NCBI GenBank assembly: GCA_001824005.1
Contig: MHWG01000023.1
Location: 23,984 to 76,668, forward strand
Reading direction: 5' to 3'
DNA length: 52,685 nucleotides
Source: Candidatus Zambryskibacteria bacterium RIFCSPLOWO2_01_FULL_47_14
GTDB taxonomy: Bacteria; Patescibacteria; Paceibacteria; UBA9973; Zambryskibacteraceae
Shown here: in pieces, positions 25,103-33,043 of the stretch
How the letters are laid out: each line of letters begins with the position of its first letter
How positions within the stretch are numbered: the first letter of the stretch is position 1
Made by a program: the position numbers and the translations under genes
Notes under the pieces: generated by a model
Database searches by the model: none
Told to the model about the DNA's origin: nothing
The model's input: the letters and a program-made list of their open reading frames with translations, nothing else

Positions 25103-26326
25103 TTATAACGTAAATTGCCCGTTCTTATAGATTACCTTTTGTTTACCGCCAGGCAAATATGCTGTAACTGTGCGCGGAGCAGTCGAGATGATATCGGTAT
25201 GGACAGATGAATCATTATAGCCCAGGCGCTGCCACTCAATCTTCTTCACTTTAGCCGGGTTTCCGGCATAACAGTCGTGGTAGGCACTGCCAAGAGCGAG
25301 GTGGGTGTTGCCGTGCGGCCCACCGACATTCTCGTCGAAGAGCGTGTTGGCCATAAACTTGGTAATACGTGAGAAGCGTTTGTCTGTAAGGGAATACTCC
25401 CCGACCTTATCGGCATTCTTGGTCGCGATCATAGCCTTGAGCACCTTCTCATTCTTCCTGGCTTTACTCTTTACCACTCTGCCGTTTTTGAACTCAAGTT
25501 CGATACCTTCTATCAGATTGCCGTAAACGTAGAGCGGCTGATTGAATTTAATCCAGCCTTCAGTGCCTCGCCAGTCGGGCGAGGTAAAGATTTCGAAACT
25601 TGGAATATTCCGGCCGGTGCCGCCAGCCCACGCCTTCTTCTCGCCGATTTTGATCCAGAGATCGGCGTCTGGGCCTTTGACATGCAACTTTTCGATTTTT
25701 AACTTATTGAGTTTGTTTTTATATTTTTCTACCTGCGCGGCGACCTTCTTCCATTCCTTGATCGGATCCGCTTTGTCTAGAAAACAGGCCTTGATAATCT
25801 GATTCCAATATTCCTTCTCGCTCATGCGCGCTTCCTTGGCCATGCCCTTAGTGCCGTAGAGTCCGAGGGTCCAGGTATATTTGCCTTTATTTTCTTTTTC
25901 ATCTGCCCATTCGCTGCCCGGTTTCCAGGCAAGACCTCTTTTCATAATCTTTTTCGGATCGACATCTTTGAGAGATTTTGGATCCACTTTGGCCAAGATG
26001 TGGACTGAATGATCCATCTGATCTACTTGGCCTCTAATTAGCTTGTCCGGAAAAAAGACCAATTGTTCTTCCGAAGATTCATCATAAAATTCCCGATCCA
26101 ATTTCGCACCCGGCTCGCTGTCCGGAGCATAACGGCCGATCGAGTGTCCGCCGGCGCGGCGGATCGCACGGATAAGTTCTATGTAAAGTGGTTTTGACAC
26201 TTCCGAGCCGTAAACCAGAATGGCGTCCCCTTTCTTAATCCCCTTGCCGCCGCCCAATGCGAAATTAATAAGTACATCGGCATACTTTTCTAAAATCTTC
26301 TTCGGTGGCGTGTAAGCCTTTTTCAT
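25103..26326 (-). CDS. Aminopeptidase, peptidase family M29
   Basis: The 407-residue protein matches the M29 (AmpS/thermophilic aminopeptidase) layout. Residues near the C-terminus supply the metal ligands: NIPSFEIFTSPD (Glu), GEYSLTD (Glu), NTHLALGSAYHDC (His) and SSVHTDII (His, Asp). The N-terminal half is the family's alpha/beta domain with GDAILVYGS. It releases N-terminal amino acids in the cytoplasm; amino-acid salvage from peptides would suit a host-dependent cell (inference). It has a TATATT 6 nt before the ATG and no ribosome site. Confidence 0.85.
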   Translation of the reverse strand: MKKAYTPPKKILEKYADVLINFALGGGKGIKKGDAILVYGSEVSKPLYIELIRAIRRAGGHSIGRYAPDSEPGAKLDREFYDESSEEQLVFFPDKLIRGQVDQMDHSVHILAKVDPKSLKDVDPKKIMKRGLAWKPGSEWADEKENKGKYTWTLGLYGTKGMAKEARMSEKEYWNQIIKACFLDKADPIKEWKKVAAQVEKYKNKLNKLKIEKLHVKGPDADLWIKIGEKKAWAGGTGRNIPSFEIFTSPDWRGTEGWIKFNQPLYVYGNLIEGIELEFKNGRVVKSKARKNEKVLKAMIATKNADKVGEYSLTDKRFSRITKFMANTLFDENVGGPHGNTHLALGSAYHDCYAGNPAKVKKIEWQRLGYNDSSVHTDIISTAPRTVTAYLPGGKQKVIYKNGQFTL

Positions 26327-26332
26327 AGAAGA

Positions 26333-26338
26333 AATATA
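26333..26338 (-). promoter_or_regulatory. Extended -10 box of the M29 peptidase gene
   Basis: Minus-strand TGATATATT ends 6 nt before the ATG at 26326, again pointing to a leaderless message. Confidence 0.5.
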
Positions 26339-26355
26339 TCATATATTAAAAAGGA

Positions 26356-26378
26356 GGGCGGCGCTTGAAGCGCCGCCC
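26356..26378 (-). terminator. Intrinsic terminator
   Basis: GGGCGGCGCTT-g-AAGCGCCGCCC; on the minus strand it is followed by TCCTTTTT. It ends the zinc-ribbon gene. Confidence 0.8.
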
Positions 26379-26391
26379 ATTTTGCCGATAA

Positions 26392-26604
26392 CTAGAACGG
26401 CAAAGGATAGACCCGGGGAATCAACGGAAGCGGACACCATTTCAACGTCGCGCCGCAGGCGTTGCACTTCACCGTCTGACCCTCAGAAACCAACTGATGG
26501 AAGGGATGGGGACAGACGATTCTCTCACGACAATCCCCACAAACCGCGATTTCCCGGACACCGGACGGCCGAAGGTTTTCATACGGATGGTGGCATTCTG
26601 CCAT
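26392..26604 (-). CDS. Small zinc-ribbon protein (70 aa)
   Basis: The product starts MAECHHPYENL and has CGDC and CNAC pairs plus CPHPFH, enough for one zinc ribbon and perhaps a second His/Cys site; the tail is Pro-rich. The start is chosen from AGGAGGAGG directly upstream of this ATG rather than an earlier in-frame ATG at 26655 without a site. Monocistronic with its own promoter and terminator. Unknown role; zinc ribbons of this size usually bind nucleic acid or proteins. Confidence 0.65.
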   Translation of the reverse strand: MAECHHPYENLRPSGVREIAVCGDCRERIVCPHPFHQLVSEGQTVKCNACGATLKWCPLPLIPRVYPLPF

Positions 26605-26643
26605 AGTTCCTCCTCCTGACCGCGCTTCCAACAATCTACTTTT

Positions 26644-26672
26644 ACTATCCCACATCCTCTACAAACTTGCAA
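26644..26672 (-). promoter_or_regulatory. Promoter of zinc-ribbon gene
   Basis: Minus-strand TTGCAA (26667-26672), 17-nt spacer, GATAGT (26644-26649). Confidence 0.55.
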
Positions 26673-27252
26673 GCATTTTAAAGTCTTCTTTAAGAGTGTC
26701 GAGTAAATACTGGTTATATATGGCGGCGGCTGGGTGATACAAAGGTAACACCTTTGTATTTTTGCCTTCAATCTTTGTATCAAAAATTTGCCCATGAATT
26801 TTTGAAATACTATCGAGTTCGAGCTCGAGTCCGTAACGATTCATCACGTATTGCATAGAAAATCGGCCAAGCGTGGCAATCACTTCAGGTTTAATAATTT
26901 TTATCTGTCTATCGAGAAACGGCACGTAGCAAGCAATCTCGTCCGGCAAGGGATCACGGTTTTTGGGCGGGCGGTCTTTGACGATATTGGTGACGTAAAC
27001 GTCTTTCCTCTCGATGTTGATACTTTGTAAAAGCGCATCAAGCACTTTCCCGGCCCGGCCGCAGAATGGCCGACCGGTTTTGGCTTCATTTTCTCCCGGC
27101 GCTTCGCCTATAAACATTATTTTTGCCTCATGATTACCTTCGCCTATAACAGGGAAATAATTATTTTCTTTCCGGTATGCGTAAAGCGGCGACTCCGCGA
27201 GATTAAGAACCTCGTCTTTTATCTTTTTCAGCTCTCTCTCTTTTTCTTCCAT
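26659..27252 (-). CDS. Uracil-DNA glycosylase, family 4-like, Fe-S ligands lost
   Basis: The 197-residue enzyme removes uracil from DNA. Family 4 motifs are clear: GEAPGENEAKTGRPFCGRAG at about 50-69 (motif 1) and LYHPAAAIY near 172 (motif 2). The four Cys of the usual Fe-S cluster are mostly absent. The N-terminal C-x2-C region reads LAESPLYAYR, and the KCRPP position reads KDRPP; only the later Cys (DEIACYVPF) remains. The cluster is therefore probably lost. It lies between the zinc-ribbon gene and mgtC. Confidence 0.88.
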   Translation of the reverse strand: MEEKERELKKIKDEVLNLAESPLYAYRKENNYFPVIGEGNHEAKIMFIGEAPGENEAKTGRPFCGRAGKVLDALLQSINIERKDVYVTNIVKDRPPKNRDPLPDEIACYVPFLDRQIKIIKPEVIATLGRFSMQYVMNRYGLELELDSISKIHGQIFDTKIEGKNTKVLPLYHPAAAIYNQYLLDTLKEDFKMLASL

Positions 27253-27265
27253 CTGCTGCTATCTA

Positions 27266-27715
27266 CTACTTACTATTTACTATCCTGTGTTCGATAAACC
27301 AGAATAGCGTGAAGACGACAAGCGTGGCAGCTGTCGCAAAAACAGCGAGTAGAATGAATCCGTAGCCCACCGCCATGCCGATGCCCGCGACCACCCAGAG
27401 ACCCGCCGCAGTAGTAAGTCCCTGCAGAGTGGAATCCTTGAAAACGATTACCCCGCCGCAGAGAAAGCCGATGCCCATAACTATGGCCGCCGCAATGCGC
27501 AGAGGATCGAAGGAATAAATACTCGAGGTCGGCACCACGTATCTAGCAATAAGTATGAAAAGACTCGAACCCATGGAGACCAGTCCATACGTCCTCACAC
27601 CGGCCACCTTGTGCGCCAATGTCCGCTCAAGACCGAGAATAGAACCGAGAAGGAGCGAGACAACCAGAGTAGCGAGCGGTCCGTAAAAAGCGTCGGCCAA
27701 AATATTTTCAATCAT
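27266..27715 (-). CDS. MgtC/SapB-family membrane protein
   Basis: 149 residues with about four membrane segments and the family signature LLGSILGLERTLAHKVAGVRTYGLVSMGS (seen in part as LGLERTLAHKVAGVRT, about 26-41). MgtC-type proteins modulate magnesium homeostasis and F-ATP synthase in other bacteria; here only the transmembrane domain is present. It directly abuts the ATP-cone gene upstream (0 nt gap). Confidence 0.88.
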   Translation of the reverse strand: MIENILADAFYGPLATLVVSLLLGSILGLERTLAHKVAGVRTYGLVSMGSSLFILIARYVVPTSSIYSFDPLRIAAAIVMGIGFLCGGVIVFKDSTLQGLTTAAGLWVVAGIGMAVGYGFILLAVFATAATLVVFTLFWFIEHRIVNSK

Positions 27716-28591
27716 TTATAGTGAGTTAATTTCTTCTAATACCGCCACCGAGTCGAAGTCGGCGCCGAGAAGATCGCGGAGAGTCTGCGGCTTCTCCTTG
27801 ATCGTCGAACAGAGCACCACGCCGCCGGAGAGCAGCACAGTTTTCTCCGCATCCGAGAGCGTGGTGAGGCAAGTTAATGGGTGAAGGCCATGCCGTTCGA
27901 TCATGTTTTGGAGATTGCCTTTCTCGGGATAATTCCAGCCGATGAGAGTCATGTCCTTGCACTCGCCGTAATGTATGGCTGTCGAAGAAAACTTGGTGTT
28001 GGTGACAAGCCAGCCGCCGGTCATCTTGCGATTATTGCCGCCGTAGCTGTATACGTTGTCTTTGAGATCGTCGAAACGCGCCTTGACGTAGAGCACCACC
28101 TTGAGATCGGACTTGGTGCCAAGCTCATTGTGGAACTTGGCTTCGACCATGAGAAGTTTTTTGTCGTTATAGGCCACCACATCCACCTCGTGCGGAACAC
28201 AGCCACCAATAACTGTCTGCCGCGTAACGCATTGGAAGCCCTGCGCACGCAGAATCTCGGCCACAAAATCTTCGAAGGGAAAACCGGAGGGTCCCAAGTC
28301 CATGACGGCACGGCGCAACGAGTAACTTCTGGCAGCAGGCTGGCTGATGCCGGCAAGAATGCCGAAAGCATGCCGGTAGATGTCGTGTGTTGACATGCCG
28401 CTTTTGAGCTCGGGCAGGAGATGGCTCAAAACATTTTCCGTTTCCTCCTCGTTCGCTCCGGAATGAAGAAGCGAGAAACGCAATTTCTCGGGATCAAAGC
28501 TCTCATGTTTGCCATTGGCTTTGACGATAATAATCTCTTCCGGTCTTACACTCCCTTTGTCCTTGATAGGCTGTTTAAGCACCTCTCTCAT
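27716..28591 (-). CDS. ATP-cone plus Mrr-like restriction endonuclease fold
   Basis: About 291 residues. An ATP-cone domain at about 14-100 (IIIVKANGKHESFDPEKLRFSL) is the nucleotide-sensing module of NrdR and ribonucleotide reductase. A PD-(D/E)xK nuclease fold of the Mrr type follows at about 105-200, with GFPFEDFVAEIL, HEVDVVA and VEAKF as the catalytic pattern. A C-terminal region of about 80 residues is unassigned. A nucleotide-gated nuclease is suggested. The start at 28591 is preferred because TATACT lies 6 nt upstream and because an earlier ATG would run into the RNA gene at 28644. Divergent from that RNA. Confidence 0.8.
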   Translation of the reverse strand: MREVLKQPIKDKGSVRPEEIIIVKANGKHESFDPEKLRFSLLHSGANEEETENVLSHLLPELKSGMSTHDIYRHAFGILAGISQPAARSYSLRRAVMDLGPSGFPFEDFVAEILRAQGFQCVTRQTVIGGCVPHEVDVVAYNDKKLLMVEAKFHNELGTKSDLKVVLYVKARFDDLKDNVYSYGGNNRKMTGGWLVTNTKFSSTAIHYGECKDMTLIGWNYPEKGNLQNMIERHGLHPLTCLTTLSDAEKTVLLSGGVVLCSTIKEKPQTLRDLLGADFDSVAVLEEINSL

Positions 28592-28597
28592 GAACCA

Positions 28598-28603
28598 AGT
28601 ATA
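28598..28603 (-). promoter_or_regulatory. -10 box of the ATP-cone/Mrr gene
   Basis: Minus-strand TATACT, 6 nt from the ATG at 28591; no ribosome site. It is back to back with the RNA promoter at 28609-28636. Confidence 0.5.
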
Positions 28604-28608
28604 GCAGA

Positions 28609-28636
28609 TTGAGATGTTAAAAAATAAGCGTATAGT
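28609..28636 (+). promoter_or_regulatory. Promoter of structured RNA
   Basis: TTGAGA (28609-28614), 16-nt spacer, TATAGT (28631-28636), then 7 nt to the first base of the RNA's closing stem at 28644. Confidence 0.7.
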
Positions 28637-28643
28637 GTATAAA

Positions 28644-28754
28644 GGCAGGTTGGTGAACCGAGGCATTGTTCGGGACGCGGGTTTGAGTCCGCTTGGAACA
28701 AGCAGCGGGCTTGCCGAGCGTCTCTCGAACACCCGAAGCTCAACCCAACCTGCC
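28644..28754 (+). ncRNA. Long-hairpin noncoding RNA, SRP RNA candidate
   Basis: The ~111-nt RNA starts exactly where the promoter predicts. The ends pair perfectly over 10 bp (GGCAGGTTGG with CCAACCTGCC). Further in, TGTTCG pairs with CGAACA and GACGC with GCGTC, and the tip is CCGCTTG-GAA-CAAGCAGCGG, giving one long rod with internal loops. The apical AAGCAGC and a nearby GGAA recall helix 8 of bacterial SRP RNA, and rod shape and length fit 4.5S RNA, but the canonical CAGG...GGAAGG pattern is not intact. SRP RNA is the best guess; a novel RNA is the alternative. No protein frame fits. Confidence 0.6.
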
Positions 28755-28762
28755 TCTCGCCA

Positions 28763-28785
28763 CCGGCTTGCCGGGGGCTTTTTTT
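28763..28785 (+). terminator. Intrinsic terminator of the RNA gene
   Basis: CCGGC-tt-GCCGG, then GGGC and seven T residues. The mnmA stop codon on the other strand is at the T-run. Confidence 0.75.
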
Positions 28786-29818
28786 ATTCCAAAATCTTAT
28801 CCATCACCGCGCCACCGAGAAGAAAGTTATTTTTATAGAAAACTATTGACTGGCCTAGGGAAAGGCCTTTCACCGGTTCGGCGAATTCGACAACATTGCC
28901 CATAACTTTTGCAGGAAATTTCTCTCCTCTATATCTGATTTGAGCCAAAACATTCTCGTATGGCTTGTCCCGCCAACTCAAATCTTTAATCATTATTTTC
29001 TTGGGAGAGAGCTCTAATATTTCCGTCTCCTTATCAGAAACAATCAGAGTATTTTCCTCAATATTTTTGGCCAAAACATAGTACGGGGAGCTCCCAAAAG
29101 CTTCAAAACCATGCCTCTGGCCGATAGTGTAATGAATAAGGCCTTTGTGGGTACCTATCTCCTCGCCTTTCGCATTTAAAACTTTCCCCGGTTTGGCCTC
29201 AATGTAGTGCGAGAGAAACTCTTCCATACTCACATCGCCGATAAAGCAGATACCTTGGCTGTCCTTCTTCTCCGCCACTGGTAGATTAAACTTCCTGGCC
29301 AACTTCCTAACTCCAGGCTTTTCCAAATATCCGACTGGAAAAATAATATGTTCCGAGTCTTTGTCGGTAAGAGTCCATAAGAAATACGACTGATCTTTCT
29401 CTCCCGAAAGATAGTGCCCGGTGGCAATGAAGTCCGCCCCAAGCTCTCTAGCCTTCCGCCAGAAAATTCCAAACTTAATTTCTCTGTTACAGAGCACATC
29501 GGGGTTCGGCGTCCTACCCGCTCTGTATTCTTCAAGCATTTTATCCACCACCGCCTGCTTGTATTCCTTCTCGAAATCGAAGAAAAGAAATGGGATATTA
29601 AGAGCCAAACACACCTTCATGGCATCCCGCCTCTCTTCTCTCCAAGTGCAAGTCATCCATTCGGGCTGCCAAGCTTTAATGAAAACTCCAGTAACATCAA
29701 ATCCCCGCTCTTTCAAAAGCGCGGCACTCACTGCAGAATCCACTCCGCCGGATAATCCAACGAAGATTTTTGATTTATCTTTACCTAATGTATTTCTGTT
29801 TTTTGGCGACGTGTTCAT
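28784..29818 (-). CDS. mnmA: tRNA-specific 2-thiouridylase MnmA
   Basis: MnmA thiolates U34 of tRNA-Lys, -Glu and -Gln using sulfur relayed by an IscS-type protein. The 344-residue protein has the PP-loop GLSGGVDSAVSA at about 22-33, the catalytic Cys in NPDVLCNREIKF (about 110), the second catalytic Cys in DSQGICFIGD (about 201), and GLIHYTIGQRHGF. Its start overlaps the 3' end of mltG by 38 nt. An additional ATG about 17 codons in would remove most of the overlap but no ribosome site supports it. Confidence 0.94.
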   Translation of the reverse strand: MNTSPKNRNTLGKDKSKIFVGLSGGVDSAVSAALLKERGFDVTGVFIKAWQPEWMTCTWREERRDAMKVCLALNIPFLFFDFEKEYKQAVVDKMLEEYRAGRTPNPDVLCNREIKFGIFWRKARELGADFIATGHYLSGEKDQSYFLWTLTDKDSEHIIFPVGYLEKPGVRKLARKFNLPVAEKKDSQGICFIGDVSMEEFLSHYIEAKPGKVLNAKGEEIGTHKGLIHYTIGQRHGFEAFGSSPYYVLAKNIEENTLIVSDKETEILELSPKKIMIKDLSWRDKPYENVLAQIRYRGEKFPAKVMGNVVEFAEPVKGLSLGQSIVFYKNNFLLGGAVMDKILE

Positions 29819-30674
29819 CGAAAGTTTTGGAATAGTACATTTTGCCGTCGTTACCGGTCAAGTAATAAAGATAAGGAGTTGAAGTCGGACGAAGCGCCGC
29901 CCGGATGCTGTCTAGCCCTGGATTGTTGATCGGCTTCTCTGGCAAGCCTTGGAATTCGTACGTCTTCATTTCCACATCCACTTGGAGGGGCATGCCGATT
30001 TTCAAGCGCTTCCAGAGCACATCGGAAACCATTTCTCTATCCGTTTGATTATTCGCTTCCCCTTCTATGAGAGAAGCCATGATGATGACGTCTTCGAGAC
30101 TCTTTCCAGAATCTTCAATTTCCGGCATGATTGGGAAAATTTTCCTGATGAAGTTGTCGCGCATGGTCTTTACCGTCGAGGTGGCGGTAGCCGTTATCGG
30201 CATAAAATAAGTGTCCGGGAAGAGATAACCCTCTGGCGCCGCCCTTTCAAACATCGCATTGTCGAAGAAGGGAAAATTTCCTCCGAAAAGTGCTGAAATT
30301 TTCTGCACTGTAAAGCCCTCGGGCACAGTAATTTTCTTCATCTCGATGCCGTACCTGCCCCAACGAATCCGCCAGGCGATGACAAAAGGGCTTTGCGGCC
30401 GTTCGAAATAGTATTGCCCCGCTTTCATATCCCTCTCGCCACCAAGGATAATGGTCGCGACGCGGAACCATAAGGGCGAGCGAATGACATTCTCCTTCTT
30501 GAGCTCGAGCGAGAGTCTCTGGAGACCGGAACCCTCGGCGACATCGATAATCGAGCCGGAGGGGAAATCGGGTGGCGGAGTGAGGGTTGCGGCGCCAGCG
30601 ATAACTAGAATAATACTCAAGAAAAACAGAAAAATTTTGATTTTTTGTGCCTGCTCTATTTCCGGCATATGCAT
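29781..30674 (-). CDS. mltG: Endolytic transglycosylase MltG (YceG)
   Basis: The 297-residue protein has one N-terminal membrane segment (about 10-30), a LysM-like region and the YceG domain: EGYLFPDTYF, IIMASLIEGEA with the catalytic Glu (about 205), and NNPGLDSIRAALRP. MltG cuts nascent glycan strands at the membrane and sets their length. The usual SPYNTY region is abbreviated here to MKTYEFQGLPEKPI. It starts at 30674 overlapping the preceding stop by one base; the ATG at 30668 is an alternative. Confidence 0.92.
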   Translation of the reverse strand: MHMPEIEQAQKIKIFLFFLSIILVIAGAATLTPPPDFPSGSIIDVAEGSGLQRLSLELKKENVIRSPLWFRVATIILGGERDMKAGQYYFERPQSPFVIAWRIRWGRYGIEMKKITVPEGFTVQKISALFGGNFPFFDNAMFERAAPEGYLFPDTYFMPITATATSTVKTMRDNFIRKIFPIMPEIEDSGKSLEDVIIMASLIEGEANNQTDREMVSDVLWKRLKIGMPLQVDVEMKTYEFQGLPEKPINNPGLDSIRAALRPTSTPYLYYLTGNDGKMYYSKTFDEHVAKKQKYIR

Positions 30675-31933
30675 TAGACGGGCAGATTGGCCGGCGCTTC
30701 AGCCTTCTTGGATGGCGCGCGGGCAAGCGACGGCGTAGTGGCTACCGCTCCCGGCAGGTGGAAAATGGTGGCAACCTCCTCGGTCGTGAGGATATAGGGT
30801 TTACCGAACAAGTGATAATGAGGAGTGCCGAAGAAGGCTCTGCGTTTATACGCGTCGATAAAGTTATTCATCCTCTCTTTTTTGCGCAAACCCTTGTAGT
30901 CCTGCCACGGATGAGTGAAGGTAAAGAATACCGGCTTAATACCGTTTAGAGTGCTCGAGCCGAACTGGCGCATCGAGCCGATAATGCCCATGCCTCGCGT
31001 CTTTTCAAACTCGTCTTTGGGCGCAGCGTACATTAGCCGGATCATAGTGTCGAAGGCAAGTTTGCCGGCATTGCGCTGAATCGAAGCTATGGTCTCGGTC
31101 TGGGTCTTGGTGAGATTGAGGAAGGTAACGCCTTTGCTGTCTTCGGCCGGCTTGGCCAGTTGTTCCTCTTTGACCATTTTCTCGATCTCTTTCTTGATAT
31201 CTGCCTGCCAGTCCGGCTTGGCGCGCAGACGGCCATAAAGAAAACTTTCTTTGGCATGGGCGCGAATCAGTATCTGAATGCCGGCCACTTCGCCTGGCTT
31301 CAAACTACCAAGATATTCGATGACCGGCGTAATGGGATCGACAATACCCTCCTGATCCTCCGGCTTACCTCCAGCTTTCTTGTCGAGTTCGTATTCTATA
31401 TAAGTCTTGATGGGATAAGCGTCCGGCTTGGCCAGAGCTGTATTGACGCCCCAGGCATTGGTGGTGTTGTCCGGATCATACTTGAGGTCGAGAGCGTAGT
31501 CCTTAGCTTCGAAAATCTCGGCCTCCGGATACTGGGCGTAAACTCTCGACTCGATGATCTTCCGCCATCTTGGGAAAGCCCAAATAAAGAACCTCACTTG
31601 TCCGCCGATTGAGACAATTTCAAGCGAGAACCATTCGCGCATCTTCCCTTCCCAGAAAGCGTCCGCGGGAGTGGAGATGTTGGCGTTTTCCCAGATACCC
31701 TGGAGTACGAGCTCCATGGCCGCCGGAGATTTGGCCACATCTTTGGGCAAGCGGATTTCCAGGAAAATGTAGCCTTGGGAGTTGATCCAGGACCTCCTGA
31801 CATAATTAAGCCAAGCTCTCCAAGCGAGATTCGCGAGAATGAGCGGCACCCAGACCGGCCATAGGTTGAGGAAAATGCTAGTGGCAGAGGAAAATACCTG
31901 GGTTTGGAAAAGACCTATAAGATTTTCGAACAT
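30674..31933 (-). CDS. Conserved membrane-anchored protein, possible secretion ATPase partner
   Basis: 419 residues with a hydrophobic N-terminal segment (about 18-42, with the LWPVWVPLILANLAW core) followed by a large cytoplasmic domain. The C-terminal ILTTEEVATIFHLPG motif near 383 resembles the region that precedes HerA/VirD4-type ATPase domains in archaeal and Patescibacteria conjugation-like proteins. No Walker motifs are present, so this could be the separate N-terminal half of such a machine. This is inference from motif memory; otherwise the function is unknown. Located between the sigma/HARE gene and mltG. Confidence 0.5.
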   Translation of the reverse strand: MFENLIGLFQTQVFSSATSIFLNLWPVWVPLILANLAWRAWLNYVRRSWINSQGYIFLEIRLPKDVAKSPAAMELVLQGIWENANISTPADAFWEGKMREWFSLEIVSIGGQVRFFIWAFPRWRKIIESRVYAQYPEAEIFEAKDYALDLKYDPDNTTNAWGVNTALAKPDAYPIKTYIEYELDKKAGGKPEDQEGIVDPITPVIEYLGSLKPGEVAGIQILIRAHAKESFLYGRLRAKPDWQADIKKEIEKMVKEEQLAKPAEDSKGVTFLNLTKTQTETIASIQRNAGKLAFDTMIRLMYAAPKDEFEKTRGMGIIGSMRQFGSSTLNGIKPVFFTFTHPWQDYKGLRKKERMNNFIDAYKRRAFFGTPHYHLFGKPYILTTEEVATIFHLPGAVATTPSLARAPSKKAEAPANLPV

Positions 31934-31953
31934 GCCCTTATTCTAACCCGATA

Positions 31954-32988
31954 CTAAACGTTTGAATAGCGTCCTTCTTTGTCTTTCTTGAAATATTTGG
32001 CGTTCTGGAGATTGACGAGAATGGTGTTCTCTTTGACATAGCGTTCTTTGAGCACTCTCTTCACAAGCTCTTCTTTGGTAAGAGGTCCTTCTTTGGCTAG
32101 AATACTTTTGATAACATCCTTGACTACGCCGGACATGTAGCCCCACTCGGCAAGCGCGTAAAGTCCGCGGCCGACAAGTACAAAGCGTTTGTCCTTGATG
32201 AGTTCGTTGTGAGTGGTGGCAATATGCGCTTTCTTGTTGAAGTATTGCGTGATTTGCTTGGCCACTTCTTTGAAGTGGATAGGTGAACCGTGTTTCCTGA
32301 TCACGAGGAAAGCGTAATCGCGCATGCCTTTAGCATTGATATTTGGAGAGGAAGCGCGGCCCCATTCACCTAGAGGATTCTTGCCGATCTTGTGCGAAAT
32401 GCCGAGCCAACGCTTGATAATCTCCTCGTCTTTATACTTCTCATTGATATCCCTCACCTCATCGAGGAAAGAGCTGATAAGATCGCCCTCGACCACCAAC
32501 TCGTCGTCGGAGAGTTTGGTATAAATTTTGCGCAGAGCGTTTTTAATCTTGTCGGCGTGCTCCTGGTCCACATGCCAGCGGTGCTGGAACTCTTCGTCCT
32601 CTTTCTCGCGTTTGAATTCTTCGCCGATGACGAGCAGGAAGTGATAATGGTTCTGAACTGAAGGATCTTTGCCTAAATGCTTCAAAAGATCTTTCTCGGC
32701 TACAACACCGCCAAGCGCGGAAACGATTCTCCTCAATTCGTCGAAAACCGGCTGCGTCTCGTTGTAGGCCTTTGATTTTCTAATAGTGGCGAGAGAATGA
32801 TTCTCGATCTGGCGCACGCGCTCGCGGGTAATGTTGTACTTCTTGCCGATGGCGTCGAGCGTGAGCTTCTGCGCTTTCGCTCCCAGACCGTAGCGGGAAA
32901 CTATGACATCCTGCCCACGTTTAGTGAGGACAGAAAGAAGTTTCTTGGTGGCTTCCTTAGGTTTAAAGCTGGTTGCAATCTTTTCCAT
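31954..32988 (-). CDS. Sigma-70 region 4 / HARE-HTH fusion regulator
   Basis: The 344-residue protein begins with a sigma-70 region 4-like helix-turn-helix (residues 20-75; GLGAKAQKLTLDAIG, ITRERVRQIENHSLATIR). The middle is helical. The C-terminal third (about 232-340) contains a HARE-HTH domain (IHFKEVAKQITQYF, LIKDKRFVLVGRGLYALAEWG) and a further winged helix, as in RpoE-delta and some restriction systems. There is no region 2, so it cannot melt promoters as a true sigma factor. It is likely a DNA-binding regulator. Confidence 0.8.
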   Translation of the reverse strand: MEKIATSFKPKEATKKLLSVLTKRGQDVIVSRYGLGAKAQKLTLDAIGKKYNITRERVRQIENHSLATIRKSKAYNETQPVFDELRRIVSALGGVVAEKDLLKHLGKDPSVQNHYHFLLVIGEEFKREKEDEEFQHRWHVDQEHADKIKNALRKIYTKLSDDELVVEGDLISSFLDEVRDINEKYKDEEIIKRWLGISHKIGKNPLGEWGRASSPNINAKGMRDYAFLVIRKHGSPIHFKEVAKQITQYFNKKAHIATTHNELIKDKRFVLVGRGLYALAEWGYMSGVVKDVIKSILAKEGPLTKEELVKRVLKERYVKENTILVNLQNAKYFKKDKEGRYSNV

Positions 32989-33043
32989 AATTATTTGTTA
33001 TTTGTATCATCACACTACTCTAGTGTCAAGTTATGTCAAGAGG

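Noticed and set aside
26605..26655. Upstream ATG of the zinc-ribbon gene at 26655
   Set aside because: No ribosome site there, and it would place the start inside the promoter; AGGAGGAGG supports 26604.
28592..28732. N-terminal extension of the ATP-cone gene to 28732
   Set aside because: It would cover the RNA gene and its promoter; the ATG at 28591 has its own -10 box.
28644..28754. tRNA or tRNA-Sec
   Set aside because: GGGTTTGAGTCC resembles a T-arm, but no anticodon arm or acceptor layout fits, and the ends form one 10-bp rod.
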